A stretch of 64,000 nucleotides of DNA from Schizochytrium sp. TIO01 (taxonomy: Eukaryota > Sar > Bigyra > Thraustochytrida > Thraustochytriidae): positions 1,071,501 through 1,135,500 of the forward strand of contig SMSO01000034.1 in NCBI GenBank assembly GCA_004764695.1, in the 5' to 3' direction. Below, piece after piece: positions 1-11,280 of this stretch (its first letter is position 1; every line of letters begins with the position of its first letter). The position numbers were made by a program, and so were the translations under genes. The notes below the pieces were generated by a model. The model did no database searches. It was not told the origin of the DNA and saw only the letters and a list, made by a program, of their open reading frames with translations.

Positions 1-1751
1 AACGTGCAAATGGCAGGTGCACAATTTATTTTATGTGAATGTATTTGTGCGGCTTCCACTGCCCCGTTTGTTAGGGCGCATGGTCTGCGGCAACTCGTAG
101 AGATGGCGTGGCAGTCTGAGAACTCTATTGTACAAGCGCATGGTTTGCATGCCCTCTTAAGGCTGGTTATTGACAATGAACTCGTTCAGACGACTCTTGC
201 CCGAGAAAGCATGCTTGCCTTAATTTTGTTAGCTCAGCACCTTTTTGCGGTCGATGGCAAAGTTTTTCGAAAAGGTTCTGCTAGTCAAATTGACCCTCAT
301 GAGGACATGCAAGAGTCAGTCCACGTAGATTCCTACCCCAACTCCAAAATCAAGGACGGGTGTATTGAGTATACGATTACACAAAAGGTAATTAGTCGAC
401 TTATCAGTACTCTTGAATCGAATTTCAAGAATCGAACGGTTTTGTACCAAGCAGAACTTCGTTTAAATAATGAGGTAGGTCTGTCTTATGAAACTTATGA
501 ACTCCCATGGGCCAACGAAGATCGACGTTCAAACCTCGGACAAAAAAATACGAGGAATCTTGAAGACGATGATGCTAGTATCCGTGACCAATTTGACAAA
601 TGGATGGGAGATATGCTGCGTAGAGATGCGGCAAAACTCAAGCATCATCAGCTGCAGCGAGTGTCAGTAGTTCCAGTACCACCTTGTGGGAAGGCATCGT
701 CTAAGGGGCAAAGTCCTTCAGTGCAACGGCGTCTTTACAAGTCTGCACATCTACTTTGGAAGCCATATTCCGAGCGAGAAATGCGATGGCAGCCCAGAGT
801 TATCTCTGCGAAACTTACAGAAAATCCTGAAGTGACGGAGTTCTCCCAACGCACTTATGGTGATGCAGGGGTGTTGACAATTAAGGGCAGGGAGACTGAG
901 AACATTGAGAGTGCCAGTCCAGCCAGTGGTGATGAAGATCAAAGTGACATACTAAGTGTGATGGATGAAAATCATATTAGAGCAGAAAAAACGCGAGAGG
1001 AGAGACGTGAACGAAAACGGAAAGCTGTCTTGCGCCAGTATGGTGTCCAACTACGGGAAAAGCCTCTCAAAGATAGAAATGTGCAAATTGTGCTTGATCG
1101 ACCATACGCATTCTCAGCGACTAGTATGACATCACCATACATATCTCAGCCATTAAATAAATCAAAAGCAAAGGCAAAGAACACTGGTGCGTCCAAAGTA
1201 TGTCTTTTTCATCACATTGAAGGCTCTCGAGTTTATGATAATTACGGTATGACCAAAATAGCGGTCGACACTAATAATGCTGTTTTCGTATACACTACAA
1301 TGGAACCTATCCTACCTCACAACGAACGATGTAGCCCCCCACCAACAGACGAGGTAGAAATAACTATGCCTTCATTTGGTACATATCAGAAGACAAGTAT
1401 AAGCTTGTTACGGAGGGTTGAGATACGCTCGAGGCCGGTTAGTTCTGTGGTAGTTCTCTCTAGCGTTTCGGAGCAGGACGGTCAAAAATTCGACCACCAG
1501 GGACAGTATTTGCACGTTTTGCAGATTTTATGGCAGAAAGCAAGCGAACAGTATTTTGGGGGAGTGATGGTCTTGTAAAAGTACCAAGCTTTGCTATTGC
1601 TCTCATTTGCCCTGCCATGCTTAAAGAGCTACGAATTAACCCTGATCAAAAAGATGATGAAGATACCTCAATGATGAGCTTCACAACACGTAAAAAACGC
1701 GGCAAGCTAAAGAAGCAACGGAGCCAGCTATCTGCGAACCCAAAACTATAG
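1..1751 (+). CDS. Unknown protein with armadillo-like N-terminus, 5' end outside the window, probable 47-bp intron
   Basis: The frame is open from the left edge of the window to a TAA at 1576-1578, so the gene starts upstream. The first 85 residues are Leu/Ala-rich helices resembling armadillo-type repeats. The middle is polar and charged, with a basic stretch near 1000-1030. Close to the 3' end a second frame takes over: from about 1464 to the TAG at 1749-1751 it reads as good protein (including RFADFMAESKR and VFWGSDGLV), while the first frame loses that character. An intron at 1417-1463 (GTTGAG...TTCTCTCTAG, 47 bp) would join the two frames exactly and end the protein in a lysine-rich tail (KKRGKLKKQR). 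A true frameshift is the alternative. I do not recognise the family. Splicing is inferred and not shown. Confidence 0.6.
1417..1463 (+). other. Candidate 47-bp spliceosomal intron
   Basis: It starts with GTTGAG, ends with a pyrimidine run and TAG (TTCTCTCTAG), and has a length of 2 modulo 3. That is the shift needed to move from the upstream frame to the downstream coding frame. A shorter GT at 1438 also fits but would give an implausible 26-bp intron. Confidence 0.4.
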
Positions 1752-2317
1752 GAAGTAGCATAATTGCTCCTAGGTCACGTTTGAACTTGGTTATCTGAAG
1801 ACTAGATTTTCTTGAACGTTGTACAAAAATAATTTTTAGTTTTAAAAAAAGGAAAAAAAAAGGAAGAAGGACAAATATAGTTCTGGTGGTGATAGACTTC
1901 GATTGTAGTAGTAAAATCTCTCGGCTGTATAGTTTGTGGCGCTATGATGAAGTTGGTGAACAACACGTAAACAAAAATGATCAAATAAGCTGGTCTGACT
2001 AATCGCTCATAGTTCCCGGTAGAAATGTATCAAGGTACAAATTGCAGATTCAACAGATCGGGTCCTCAAAATCCAAAGACTATTGAATAGGGCGAGTTTT
2101 TTTAAATAATTTATCTCAACCCCGCGAATGGATGATAAAATTTGGATATTTTGGAACGTTTTAAGTAGTTGGGTCAGTTCAATTGAATGGTGAGAATGAG
2201 CCTTGCCACCACCAAACTAGATAACTTCAATTAAAAACTGACACTTGAAGCAGCAGTAGCCAGCACAATGAGGGAAGCTGAATCAGGGTCAGAAAGATCA
2301 AACATATTAATTGTTTT
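1752..2317. other. Convergent 3' spacer
   Basis: This AT-rich stretch separates two genes whose 3' ends face each other. It holds A-runs near 1845-1870 and no convincing coding frame. I see no RNA gene in it. Confidence 0.6.
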
Positions 2318-4285
2318 CTATGTTAACTTTAATTTTGTTCTTCGGCCAGCTAGACCACGTCCTCGAGCCGCGCTTTGATTTGATGTCTGATGTGTCTTAC
2401 GCCCACTGGCAGGTCGATGAAGCTCGTTCGATGAAAGGCCAATAACATTTTGTAGTTGAGGTACCCGTGGCATCATCACCGACTTAGGAGAACCCATAGC
2501 TCCCGAAGAATTGTGTAACTTGGTGGAGTCGTAAGTAGGCGTAATAAAATTGATCTGTGGGCTATGCACGGTGAGCTGAGGTGATAGTGGTGCTTCTATG
2601 CGAGGGGAGTTGTTCATTTTTAACTGTGCACTCAGATGAGCAACTTGGGCACGAAGCTGGGAGGAAAGAAGTTTAGCACGGCGGTGAGCCTGGGCCTCAC
2701 GCTCAAGGTCCTCTTCGACCTTCATTCGCTTCGAGTCTGCCTCCCATCTGATCTTACGGGCGTCACTAAGCTCTTTTTCCATAGCTCGACATTGTTCTTG
2801 TATGTATCGATGAGACTGCTTTGTCCATTCAAGATCTTGAGTCATGTCCCGCAAAGATGTTTCTAGGGAAACAACTTGTTCTTGTTGTGAGCGAAATAGG
2901 ACACGAATATCGGCTACCTTTTTTAATCCCAACTCAGTCAGTAATGTTCGTAAGATAGATTCCCTGTCCTCCATCTGCTGCTGACGTTGCGCATGGCTGC
3001 GCATTTCCATTGTCATGGTGCGAAGTTCTTTAGAGAGAGAATTGATATCCCTTTCGTATTGTGTTCGAACGCGCTCTAAATCCTTCTTGTGCTCCCGCTC
3101 TCTTAAGAGTTCTTGTTTGCACTTAGCAAGTTCCACAGAAAGGTTGTGAACGTCAGCAGAGAACTGAGCTACCGTCTGTTCGCACCTCTTCTTTACATCC
3201 CCGAGGCGCGCATGAGCCATCTGCTCAGATTGTGAAAGGCGCGGCATTCGCGGGAGAGGTGAGAATTGTTCTGGTGACCATGGATCGTCCAGGTTCTCAA
3301 AGTCTGAATCCTGAAAGTAATTTATGTCTTCCCTTTGAATTTCCTCTTGCATAGAAATTGCATCATCGAACTCGGCGCTTTTGTTTCTAGTTTGACCTGG
3401 CATGTTTTGTTGAGATGCCTTTTGTAGAGTTGAAACACCCTTTGGAATAGCATAGCCAGCTTCAAAGTGATGAAGATAGCTGTTCGTTTGTTCTGAGTTG
3501 CCAGCTAGTTTCTTTTGTTGTTTTTCTACGACACGGGGTTGGTCTTTTATCGTTTTTTTCAGCGAAGTCTTGGAGATTTTGTCAGCTTGCCTCCCAGAAT
3601 CCATCTCATCGCACATCGCTTGTTCATGTTCATCTAAAAGGTTGTCAACTTTTGGTGACATTGGTTCCGTACGCCCTGGGGTGATTGTTTGCTTGCCACT
3701 AGAAGGTGGCTGCTGAATATTTTTAGAAGATGGTGCTTTACCTTTAGTTTTAGAAGGTGTTGAACGAGGGATGTTCTTTCGTCTCGATGAAGACGGCGCC
3801 TCTTCAGATTGGTCTATTGCGTCAGAAATCCTTTGCGGCATTATTTCCTCCTGTTTTTCTGTATCAGTACTTATTTCTAACCGGGAGTTTCGTTTACCAC
3901 TTAATATGGATGTTTGTCCTTCATTCTCGTCTTGTTTTGTTGCTAAACCAACTTCTTCAGATAGTATCTGTACCTTTTCGCTATTCAAGGCATCGTCTGC
4001 ATTTTGGGGGCCTTCCATGGAATGGTCTCTTCCAACATTGTCCGCGTCCTTCTCTTCATAGGGTTTTTGTTCAACTTGCCCAAGTTCCGTAGCCTCTTTC
4101 ACTTGTCGATCCTCATCCGCGTGATCAGGGCCTTTACTCTCTCCATTTGCATTGTGCCCAAGCTCAGGTGTTTCAACTTTCTCTTTGTCATCTAGTACTT
4201 CGATTTCCCCGAGAGGATCTGGCACTTGTGAAGACTGCGGTGAGCGCGGCGACTTGGGCGACTGGCCTCGCAGGCGCTTCCACAT
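2318..4285 (-). CDS. Coiled-coil protein with disordered charged N-terminus
   Basis: A single frame of 655 residues starts at an ATG at 4285 (MWKRLRGQSPKSPRSP). The first half, about residues 1-330, is acidic and Ser/Lys-rich with SP sites and looks disordered. About residues 350-565 form a long coiled coil rich in Glu, Gln, Arg and Leu (for example ELAKCKQELLREREHKKDLE). The C-terminus is basic and ends in RGRGLAGRRTKLKLT. There is no catalytic motif. The plan resembles cytoskeletal or centrosomal scaffold proteins, but coiled coils alone do not assign a family, so the function is unknown. A shorter overlapping frame on the opposite strand is judged a shadow. Confidence 0.75.
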   Translation of the reverse strand: MWKRLRGQSPKSPRSPQSSQVPDPLGEIEVLDDKEKVETPELGHNANGESKGPDHADEDRQVKEATELGQVEQKPYEEKDADNVGRDHSMEGPQNADDALNSEKVQILSEEVGLATKQDENEGQTSILSGKRNSRLEISTDTEKQEEIMPQRISDAIDQSEEAPSSSRRKNIPRSTPSKTKGKAPSSKNIQQPPSSGKQTITPGRTEPMSPKVDNLLDEHEQAMCDEMDSGRQADKISKTSLKKTIKDQPRVVEKQQKKLAGNSEQTNSYLHHFEAGYAIPKGVSTLQKASQQNMPGQTRNKSAEFDDAISMQEEIQREDINYFQDSDFENLDDPWSPEQFSPLPRMPRLSQSEQMAHARLGDVKKRCEQTVAQFSADVHNLSVELAKCKQELLREREHKKDLERVRTQYERDINSLSKELRTMTMEMRSHAQRQQQMEDRESILRTLLTELGLKKVADIRVLFRSQQEQVVSLETSLRDMTQDLEWTKQSHRYIQEQCRAMEKELSDARKIRWEADSKRMKVEEDLEREAQAHRRAKLLSSQLRAQVAHLSAQLKMNNSPRIEAPLSPQLTVHSPQINFITPTYDSTKLHNSSGAMGSPKSVMMPRVPQLQNVIGLSSNELHRPASGRKTHQTSNQSAARGRGLAGRRTKLKLT

Positions 4286-6612
4286 CGCAACCTCAACACC
4301 GTTCCATCACCAGCGGTGCGCTATTTGTGCGAGTCTTGCTCTGCTTCTCTCCAACAAGCTCAATTTTAGCACGGCTGTACTAACGCGTGGCGTCCTTCCT
4401 CTTGACTCCTAGCTGTTCGGGCAGTTGAACTTGCTCGACATCAGCATCATAATCATTCGTCAAGTCTTGGAATCAGTGAGCAACAGATACACACCTTCGA
4501 TTATTAGGTGTGTACTGCTCTATTTAATCCTTTTATTTACTTTGGTACATTACTGATATCGCAGGGGGTACTGATAACAAGTGTCCTGACACTTTCCAAG
4601 TTTTGTTTGATCTAAGGAAAATCTAAATATACATATGAGACATCAAGACAATGATATTTGACTCGCACAACGAATACAAGGGATTATTGGGTACGAAAAC
4701 GTTACCATTTCCAGTAATGCAGGCCTATCTTTTGGAACGGAGCACCAGCGCTAAGCAACCCGAGCAATAAGACTACCTAGACTGACCTACACCCTTCAAA
4801 TCGAAAATGAAGGGAGTTTCGGGTAATAGATCCTTTTTATTTGGGAATACAAGTGTGGTCGTTTACAACGGGATAATATCTACGATGTGCCATACTTATG
4901 TGTTCATTTTAGATCTTAAATTCCAGTTTTAGGTTCATTCGATGACATTAGAGTTATAATTCCATCAATGTTAGTTCAACGAAGTATGCTAACATCCGTG
5001 GCCCAGTATACTTAGCAAACGGAGCTCAACTGACTTTTAAGATTTCACAAGATGTCTTCGTTTCCAGAATCTCTCCCTTCATCATACAGAAAGAGAGGAT
5101 ATCTTGGCACATACAATGATGTCGTGGACTGCATTTTATAAAGACTGCGCTCATTTCTGCATGAGAAGAGACTTCACAAATGTATCTAAGAAGTCTTTTT
5201 GTCTTGTACTTCTATCTAATGAGAAAAAATAGCAGTTTCATTTTTTACCTCATTTACTCAACGACTTAGATGTCGCCCTGTTTTTCATAATGTATTTAGA
5301 CATTTAGTAGCCATTCAGGCTTATATATTCTTAAGAGACCATACTAGTTGTAAGAGACCATACTAGTTGCGATCAAGCACGTGAAGAATGCTTACACCAT
5401 GGACTTGCTGTCATTTCAAATGTTCTGAGGTCGACGTCTTTGAAGTGGAGAAATTTTCATAACATAGTCATTCTCAAAATGGGTAGATTGAGTTGATTTG
5501 AACTAAAAAAAGGACTTCGCAGTCTAATCATGCATGGCTTTTCCATACACAGGACCAAGTGTAAACCTGTCACCTTTTCACTTCAAGATATATCAGTACA
5601 TCAGCAAAACAACTACTTGTGGAATACCTCCAATGGTCTTTCATTCTTTTGGTATCCAGCACCAAAACTCAACCACGAAAATTTAAATGTCCGAAAATAC
5701 TCTCACTTTCTGCTCAACCATGATTCAAAAAGTATGTGTATTATAAAATATATAAGTTTTTTCATCTGTTTATCTTTGAATTGGTCCCTTTCAACAATGA
5801 TGAGGTTTGCACTATACCAAAATGAGTTATCCGTGTTGGTTTATATTAACCCCCTTCATATTGGTTAAAACTTTATTTCAATGTGGAGAAAACATTGCAC
5901 GGCGAAATCAGACTGATCAATGTTTTCCTGATATATGCTGACTCAATTTGAAATAACAATCAGCTCCTAGCGTCTGATTTCCCGAGAAAATAACAATTTT
6001 GTTTTACCAACGGGATATCAGTTCTTTTCAGTGCTTATCGATTGATCCTCATGGGTATGTAAACAAAACGTTCCCATGCCCAATTTCGGCAGGCTCCACC
6101 ATATCATCGAGAGCTTTTGCGCTCAAACGCGCACATTGTCCCACGGTACCAGTCTATTTCGCTATACCCAGTACATACAGAGTCCAAATTCGAACTCTAT
6201 TCTCCTAACAAACTGATTGCATCTTAAATTTTCAACTTGAAGACGACCACACAAACAGCGTAGACATATTTATTCTTCAAATATGCGAGCATGTGAATAG
6301 TAAGGCAACTTACTATGTTTATATTTAACTTATTTGCTCGCCCCTAGGCTGATTCGTATGCATGCATTTCGTCGCTAGACACTATTACGAAGTGATTATA
6401 TTTTCAGTTCAGGGAACCTTGCCACATGTCGACCTTGGCTGTTTAGCAACAAATCACCCATCGTCGAAGCGCTAGACCCCACCACGGATAGCCAATTTGC
6501 GTTCAAAAGACCATTTTTTCTTAATGTGCAAGATGTTGCTTCATGTTGAACACCAAGATAATACCATCCTCTGACAGACATAATATATATTTGCTACAAT
6601 CGAGGAATGCCA
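4286..6612. other. Gene-poor spacer
   Basis: AT-rich DNA with only short frames of biased composition; the longest is 112 codons at 5530-5868 and has no recognisable domain. It contains one perfect 19-bp tandem duplication at 5332-5369. No tRNA-like B box was seen. Confidence 0.5.
5332..5369. repeat. 19-bp perfect tandem duplication
   Basis: The unit TAAGAGACCATACTAGTTG occurs twice head to tail with no mismatch, at 5332-5350 and 5351-5369. Confidence 0.9.
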
Positions 6613-7242
6613 TTACACTGTCCAGGCTTCCTGATCCCGTACATCTTGAAGAAGAGCATTGGCATCAAGCATAGCGTGTTTAAATGAATCAAGATCTCTA
6701 CAAAACTCTTGAACTGCACTTGGTGGTTTCTTCCACGAATACTCCTTGTAAATTGTTCCAACAGGTACCTTAATATGCGCATTGCCAACCTCCAGATGGC
6801 TGAAGTGGTGCATTCCAACAGCCAGGTACCGCCTCAGCGTAGACGTGGGTAGCTTTTGAAGCTGGTTCTGCCCAAACACTGCCTCAAGATATGCCATATA
6901 TTGTGCTATACTTGTCCTAGCTGCTAGAGGACTTGCATCGTGCAGTAGAGCACGTTTGCTCAGGGCTGGCTGCGACGCGCTATAGTATACAAACGCCAAC
7001 GTTTCCCAAAACAAGCTTGGCGGCGTTAAAATCTTCAATTCAGTTCCTCGAGATGCTATGCACCGCTCGCACATTGCCGTCACCATCTCCCTCATTGCTA
7101 CCGCTATCCACCGGCATCCAAATAGTTCGCAGAATCGAAAAAATAATGAATGCCGCGCATTGCCATTAACATCACATCAACATCTTCCATCGTTAGTCTC
7201 CTGTAACCAGTCTAGCTTCTTTGCTCCTTTCGATTCCATCAT
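6613..7242 (-). CDS. Unknown protein, frame interrupted by one TGA, probably a 78-bp intron
   Basis: The frame is open from an ATG pair at 7242 (MMESKGAKKLDWLQETNDGR) to the stop at 6613, except for one TGA at 7179-7177. A GT at 7181 and an AG ending at 7104 would remove 78 bp including the TGA, keep the frame, and give a protein of about 183 residues. The intron would contain a T-run suited to a pyrimidine tract. Without splicing, the largest uninterrupted piece starts at 7095 and has 160 residues. The body is mixed alpha-helical (FWETLAFVYYSA, YMAYLEAVFGQ, FCRDLDSFKHAML) with normal composition, so it looks like real protein. I do not recognise the family. Other genes here end in TGA, so general recoding is unlikely. 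Confidence 0.55.
7104..7181 (-). other. Candidate 78-bp in-frame intron
   Basis: It begins GTTGATGTGATG and ends GGTGGATAG on the minus strand, and carries the only in-frame stop of the gene. Because 78 is a multiple of three, retention would cause truncation at the TGA. A second acceptor 6 bp downstream would also keep the frame. Confidence 0.4.
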
Positions 7243-7477
7243 CCCAGACTTTGATTGAGCTGGTGTGAGCAAGTATAGCCAGATGAAGAATCGTTGACAA
7301 AGGAAGGCGTTGCAAGTTTTCGCAAATTTCAAGGTTGTTTTGGTCTATCTTTCAATACATTGATCAAAGAGAAAGAGACACAAAGCATTTTTTTGAGTTT
7401 CTGGGATCTCTCAAATTTGAGGTTTGAAATTCAAATTTGGAGGACCCAAAGCGCGGGCTTCTTGCTTCGCAGCAAGC

Positions 7478-7756
7478 CTATGGAGGCGCGGTTTTATTGC
7501 ATAACTTACTGGCAAGCCTGAGCGCGCTTCCTGTCAAGCTGTTCTCCACTTGGGCCTGCTTCTTAGGCTTGAGTGTGCGGATCAGGTCTGAGGCGGTCCC
7601 CGCCACGAATGCCTGCTCATGGACTCCTGGCTGAGACGGGATGACCAGCCTCCGCGGCTGCTTCTGCTTTGACTGAGGCCTGACATCCTTGGCACCTTTC
7701 TTCTTCTTCCTCGGCGGGCGGCGCCTGCGAGGTTTCTGCGGAGTCTGCAGCGCCAT
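7478..7756 (-). CDS. Small, very basic protein (92 residues), hypothetical
   Basis: The start is a true ATG in a good context (GCAATGGCG) at 7756. The first 35 residues are dominated by Arg, Lys, Pro and Gln (including RRRRPPRKKKKGAK), as in nucleic-acid-binding or nucleolar proteins. The rest is of mixed composition (AFVAGTASDLIRTLK). No domain is recognised. A longer frame overlaps it on the same strand up to 8454 but has no ATG at its beginning and is less convincing. Confidence 0.3.
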   Translation of the reverse strand: MALQTPQKPRRRRPPRKKKKGAKDVRPQSKQKQPRRLVIPSQPGVHEQAFVAGTASDLIRTLKPKKQAQVENSLTGSALRLASKLCNKTAPP

Positions 7757-9336
7757 TGCTGAGGGGTCTCCACGGCGAGTGGTGATAGTGCTTTGTTTGT
7801 TTGTTTCTCCTCTCTCTCCTTTTGTTTTCTTCTGTTCTTCCTTCCTCCGCCAAACAAATGGAAAGTTTGCGTATTCTCCACTTGCAAAAGCGTATTCTCT
7901 ACTTGTAAAGCCGAATAGCCTACTTTGACCGACTCTGCTCCATTGAGCCGTACATGGTTCACAGGTCCGCTTTGTTTTTCCAGTTCAAGAGTTCTATTTT
8001 GGACCAATGTTTGTGCAGACTCTCGCATCGTCGTCTTGCAAAAGACTCGGCTAAGCGTCTCAAGGTTGGCGAGAGAGGGGTTCTCGAGATACCTACGCGC
8101 GAAAAACGGGCAGTGCCCAAGGTAGAAAGCTTGAGGCAAACGAGGAATTGCGTTTCTTGGTTCTTCGGCCTTTCTTCCTCTGTTCTTCCTTCCCTTCCTC
8201 TTCTTCCTTGGCCTCGTTTTTATGACACATCTTACTTTAGGCGGTAATCTAAAGACGGATAGAAGGATGCGAAGACCGTGTTGGGTACTGTGAAGGGAGA
8301 GCAGCGGCACATAGGGTGGAGGTTTCATATCTAAGCAGATTAAGACCACGGTGCCTGATGGTTGTTTCGGCGAGATTTTGTAGGTTGGAAACGTTTCCAT
8401 TCGTTTGCGATGCATTAAGATCTGTAGATCGTCTACCGTATCTGCAACATGCAAATTTGCAATAGAGATGGCAATTAAATGTCGTTTTTAACGTTGCTGG
8501 CGTCTTATTGATTGGTCATTGCTTCAAAGCGATAAGGGGGTTTCATAGAATGTTGTGAACCCAATGGGCTAGTTAAAGTAACATCAAATTTACAAGCAAA
8601 TGAGCTAAAAGGTACGAAAATTTGCAGCACCATTGAACAACTGTATTTTTCAAAGTGCAACAGATGAAAATTAGAAGAGGAGGGCACCAATCTCACGCGA
8701 GCTGAACTTCAGAAACTTGTACTTGTATTGCATCTAACATATAGTCTCTACATTTCTTCTACATCTTAGTTCGCAGTAGGGAAATGCCATTTTCAAATAT
8801 AAGTTTTGAAAATAAATTTGGAAATGATTTACAACAGAACCTGATGTTCTTTGGAAACCCAAGGCCTATTTGCATAGCACAAGCTTAAAGACAACGTGCC
8901 TAGAATCTGTATCTTGCATTTGCCCAAAATGTTCCACATCAACTCTATTCAGCATTCCTGGCTACCTTTGCAACACTAGTTCCTCTATATTTTAATCTCC
9001 AAAAGTTGTAGTTTTGCACGATTGCAAAGTCTACCACAAGGTTGATTCCAGACGTCTCTCTAGTTGACCCAATTTTCACTTTACGGTGGCTCTCCACTTA
9101 TTTTCCAATAAGTTTCATGTCCTTTCACCTTCAGCCTCTTGTGGCCATATATTTATTAGCAAATGACGAAAGAAGAATTCTTTTATTAAAGAATAAAGAA
9201 TGAAGAAGAAAGAAGAAAGAATGCAGAAGAAAGAAAAAAAAGAATGAAGTAAGATGGTGAACCAAGTTCATCCATTCGAAAAACCCAGATCACTAGGCTT
9301 GGGAGCAGTGCAGGAGTAGCGAGATCGAGCGCCAAC
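7757..9336. other. Divergent spacer upstream of CIAO1
   Basis: It contains several copies of a short word related to GTATTCTCCACTTG (near 7870-7905 and 7545), a partly open frame on the minus strand (down from about 8430) that I could not support, and a purine-rich AAG/GAA tract at 9170-9250 just upstream of the CIAO1 start. Confidence 0.4.
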
Positions 9337-10407
9337 ATGTCGGTGACATGGAAGTCCCTCTCCGGCCACGATGACCGCGTCTGGCATGTTGCATGGTCCC
9401 CTTGCGGTCGCCTGCTTGCATCGTGTGGTGCTGACAAGTCCATCCGCATCTGGTCGCCGCTTCCACGAGCTGCTCCGTCTTCAACTCTAGCGCCGTCTCA
9501 AACCACCATTGACTTCGACGCCGAGTGGGTTTGCGTCGCGACTCTTGAGGACACCCAGTCGCGCACAGTACGCTCGTGTGAGTTCTCCCCGTGCGGGTCA
9601 TACCTTGCGGCGACGAGTTTCGACTCTACCACCGTGGTATGGCAGAGAGGTCGTCGCGCTAAAGCTGACGGATCTGGAGATACGGTTGAGGAGTGGGAAT
9701 GTGTTGCTACTTTGGAGGGTCATGAAAATGAGGTGAAATCTGTTTCGTGGAGCTCTGATGGATCGATGATTGCAACATGCAGCCGTGACAAGAGCATTTG
9801 GATTTGGGAGGCTCCACCTGCGACGTCTCCTCAGGCAGTCTTGCCTGAAGAGGATGTGGACTGTGAGTGTATCTCTGTGCTCACGGGACACTCTCAAGAT
9901 GTGAAGTTTGTAAAGTGGCATCCTTCGGAACCTGTTTTGGTCTCGGCATCGTATGATGATACTGCAAGAGTATGGGCAGAACAGGTTGAAGATTGGGGCT
10001 GCGTAGATATTCTGAATGGTCACACAAACACAGTCTGGGGCCTTTGCATGGACCCACAGGGAACTCAAATTGCAACCTGCAGCCAAGATTGCACTGTCCG
10101 GATCTGGAGGCGTAACGACAAGGGTGTCTGGGCATGCGATAAGGTCCTGGACCAGATCCACGATCGCACCATCTTCTCTATTGATTGGAGTCGTGACGGA
10201 GAGCGCGTAGCCACGGGCTCCGGCGACGACGCCATAGTGATTCTCAAAGCCAAGGCTAGCGATTTTGAAGTTGAGCATACTCTTACGAGCGCGCATGACA
10301 CCGATGTAAATTGTGTGCGGTGGAACCCACAGGATAGCCGTCTTTTAGCTTCCGCAAGCGATGACGGATCCGTCAAGTTGTTTTACCTGCCCCCCGCAAC
10401 TGCATAA
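9337..10407 (+). CDS. CIAO1: CIAO1/Cia1, WD40 protein of cytosolic iron-sulfur assembly
   Basis: This 356-residue, intronless gene is made entirely of WD40 repeats. Seven blades can be followed, with typical GH...WD/WS-type ends (SGHDDRVWHVAWSPCGRLLA, EGHENEVKSVSWSSDGSMIA, TGHSQDVKFVKWHP, NGHTNTVWGL, and others). The opening signature LSGHDDRVWHVAW followed by LASCGADKSIRIW is characteristic of CIAO1 (Cia1 in yeast). In that family the protein is part of the cytosolic targeting complex with MMS19 and CIAO2, which hands Fe-S clusters to DNA polymerases, helicases and other clients. Length and repeat number match the family. The start is the first ATG of the frame. Other WD40 families are possible but less likely. 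Confidence 0.88.
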   Translation: MSVTWKSLSGHDDRVWHVAWSPCGRLLASCGADKSIRIWSPLPRAAPSSTLAPSQTTIDFDAEWVCVATLEDTQSRTVRSCEFSPCGSYLAATSFDSTTVVWQRGRRAKADGSGDTVEEWECVATLEGHENEVKSVSWSSDGSMIATCSRDKSIWIWEAPPATSPQAVLPEEDVDCECISVLTGHSQDVKFVKWHPSEPVLVSASYDDTARVWAEQVEDWGCVDILNGHTNTVWGLCMDPQGTQIATCSQDCTVRIWRRNDKGVWACDKVLDQIHDRTIFSIDWSRDGERVATGSGDDAIVILKAKASDFEVEHTLTSAHDTDVNCVRWNPQDSRLLASASDDGSVKLFYLPPATA

Positions 10408-11280
10408 TACACCACCCATTTCTACTTTCTACTCGTATAATCAAATAGATAAACACAAAAGTAACTCTTTTACTCGAATAGGGAAGGTACAATCGTCCTT
10501 CAGTATCAAAAAGGCATCCTTTCGTAGATATGCGAATGAATAAGAAGAAAATTAAGAAAGGTTTATTCTTATGTTGACCGCTCTTGAAACTCCTTCTTGA
10601 ACAATTGAGCAAGTTAATAACACGTAGAAATTGTCGCGAGCCATGTGCCTGCATAGATGCTGGAATATCAATTTTTATGATGGCTGAGAACGCAGCTCAT
10701 ATACCTGCTGCTACAAGAAATCTTTGGATTTGCTTGTTTGACAATCATTTCCGAGTAGAAATTTCCGAGTCTTATAGCTTGGTACTTGTCCAGTTATGAT
10801 TGTCCTTGATCATGCCGTACGCTCTTTGACGTGTCATTACTATATTGTATTCTGGCCTCCATAAGGAATTGCTTTAGATACGCCTCGACTTCTCTCACAA
10901 GGGCAGCAGATGACAAGAAAATGAAGGTATAGAATGACTGCTTTCGACACATCTGGTAAATAAGAAACAAAGGTTGTGGTGAGCATAGTTTCTTCACATA
11001 ACTTAACTCATTTAAATATCACAAATGCTACTACGTTTAAAAAAATAAAAATGCCAAGGTGGACTACCTTTGCCGCTTAAACAGGCGCCATTCATGAACA
11101 TTAAGACCGCGACCAAGGGTCGTAGACAACCAGCTAGCCAATCATTAACACAACTAATGTAACAATTTAACAAGAAAATGCTGATGAACATAACCCATTC
11201 TTGGTCCATTTTCCACGACAGCTTTGGGCGCGACCAAGCAGCTTGGGCAGCGCTGACCAGGCGGGCCTGCGTTGATCACG
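10408..11280. other. Spacer between CIAO1 and the deaminase gene
   Basis: AT-rich DNA with short overlapping frames on both strands and no recognisable product. It presumably contains the CIAO1 3' end and the promoter of the next gene. Confidence 0.5.

Noticed and set aside
7177-7179. Selenocysteine at the in-frame TGA
   Set aside because: TGA also ends the OTU gene, no SECIS-like element was recognised, and an in-phase intron removes the codon.
7582-8454. 290-codon minus-strand frame
   Set aside because: It has no ATG at its beginning, includes duplicated LQVENT segments from a DNA repeat, and overlaps a better-supported small basic frame.
9598-10296. 232-codon frame opposite CIAO1
   Set aside because: Shadow of the WD40 gene.
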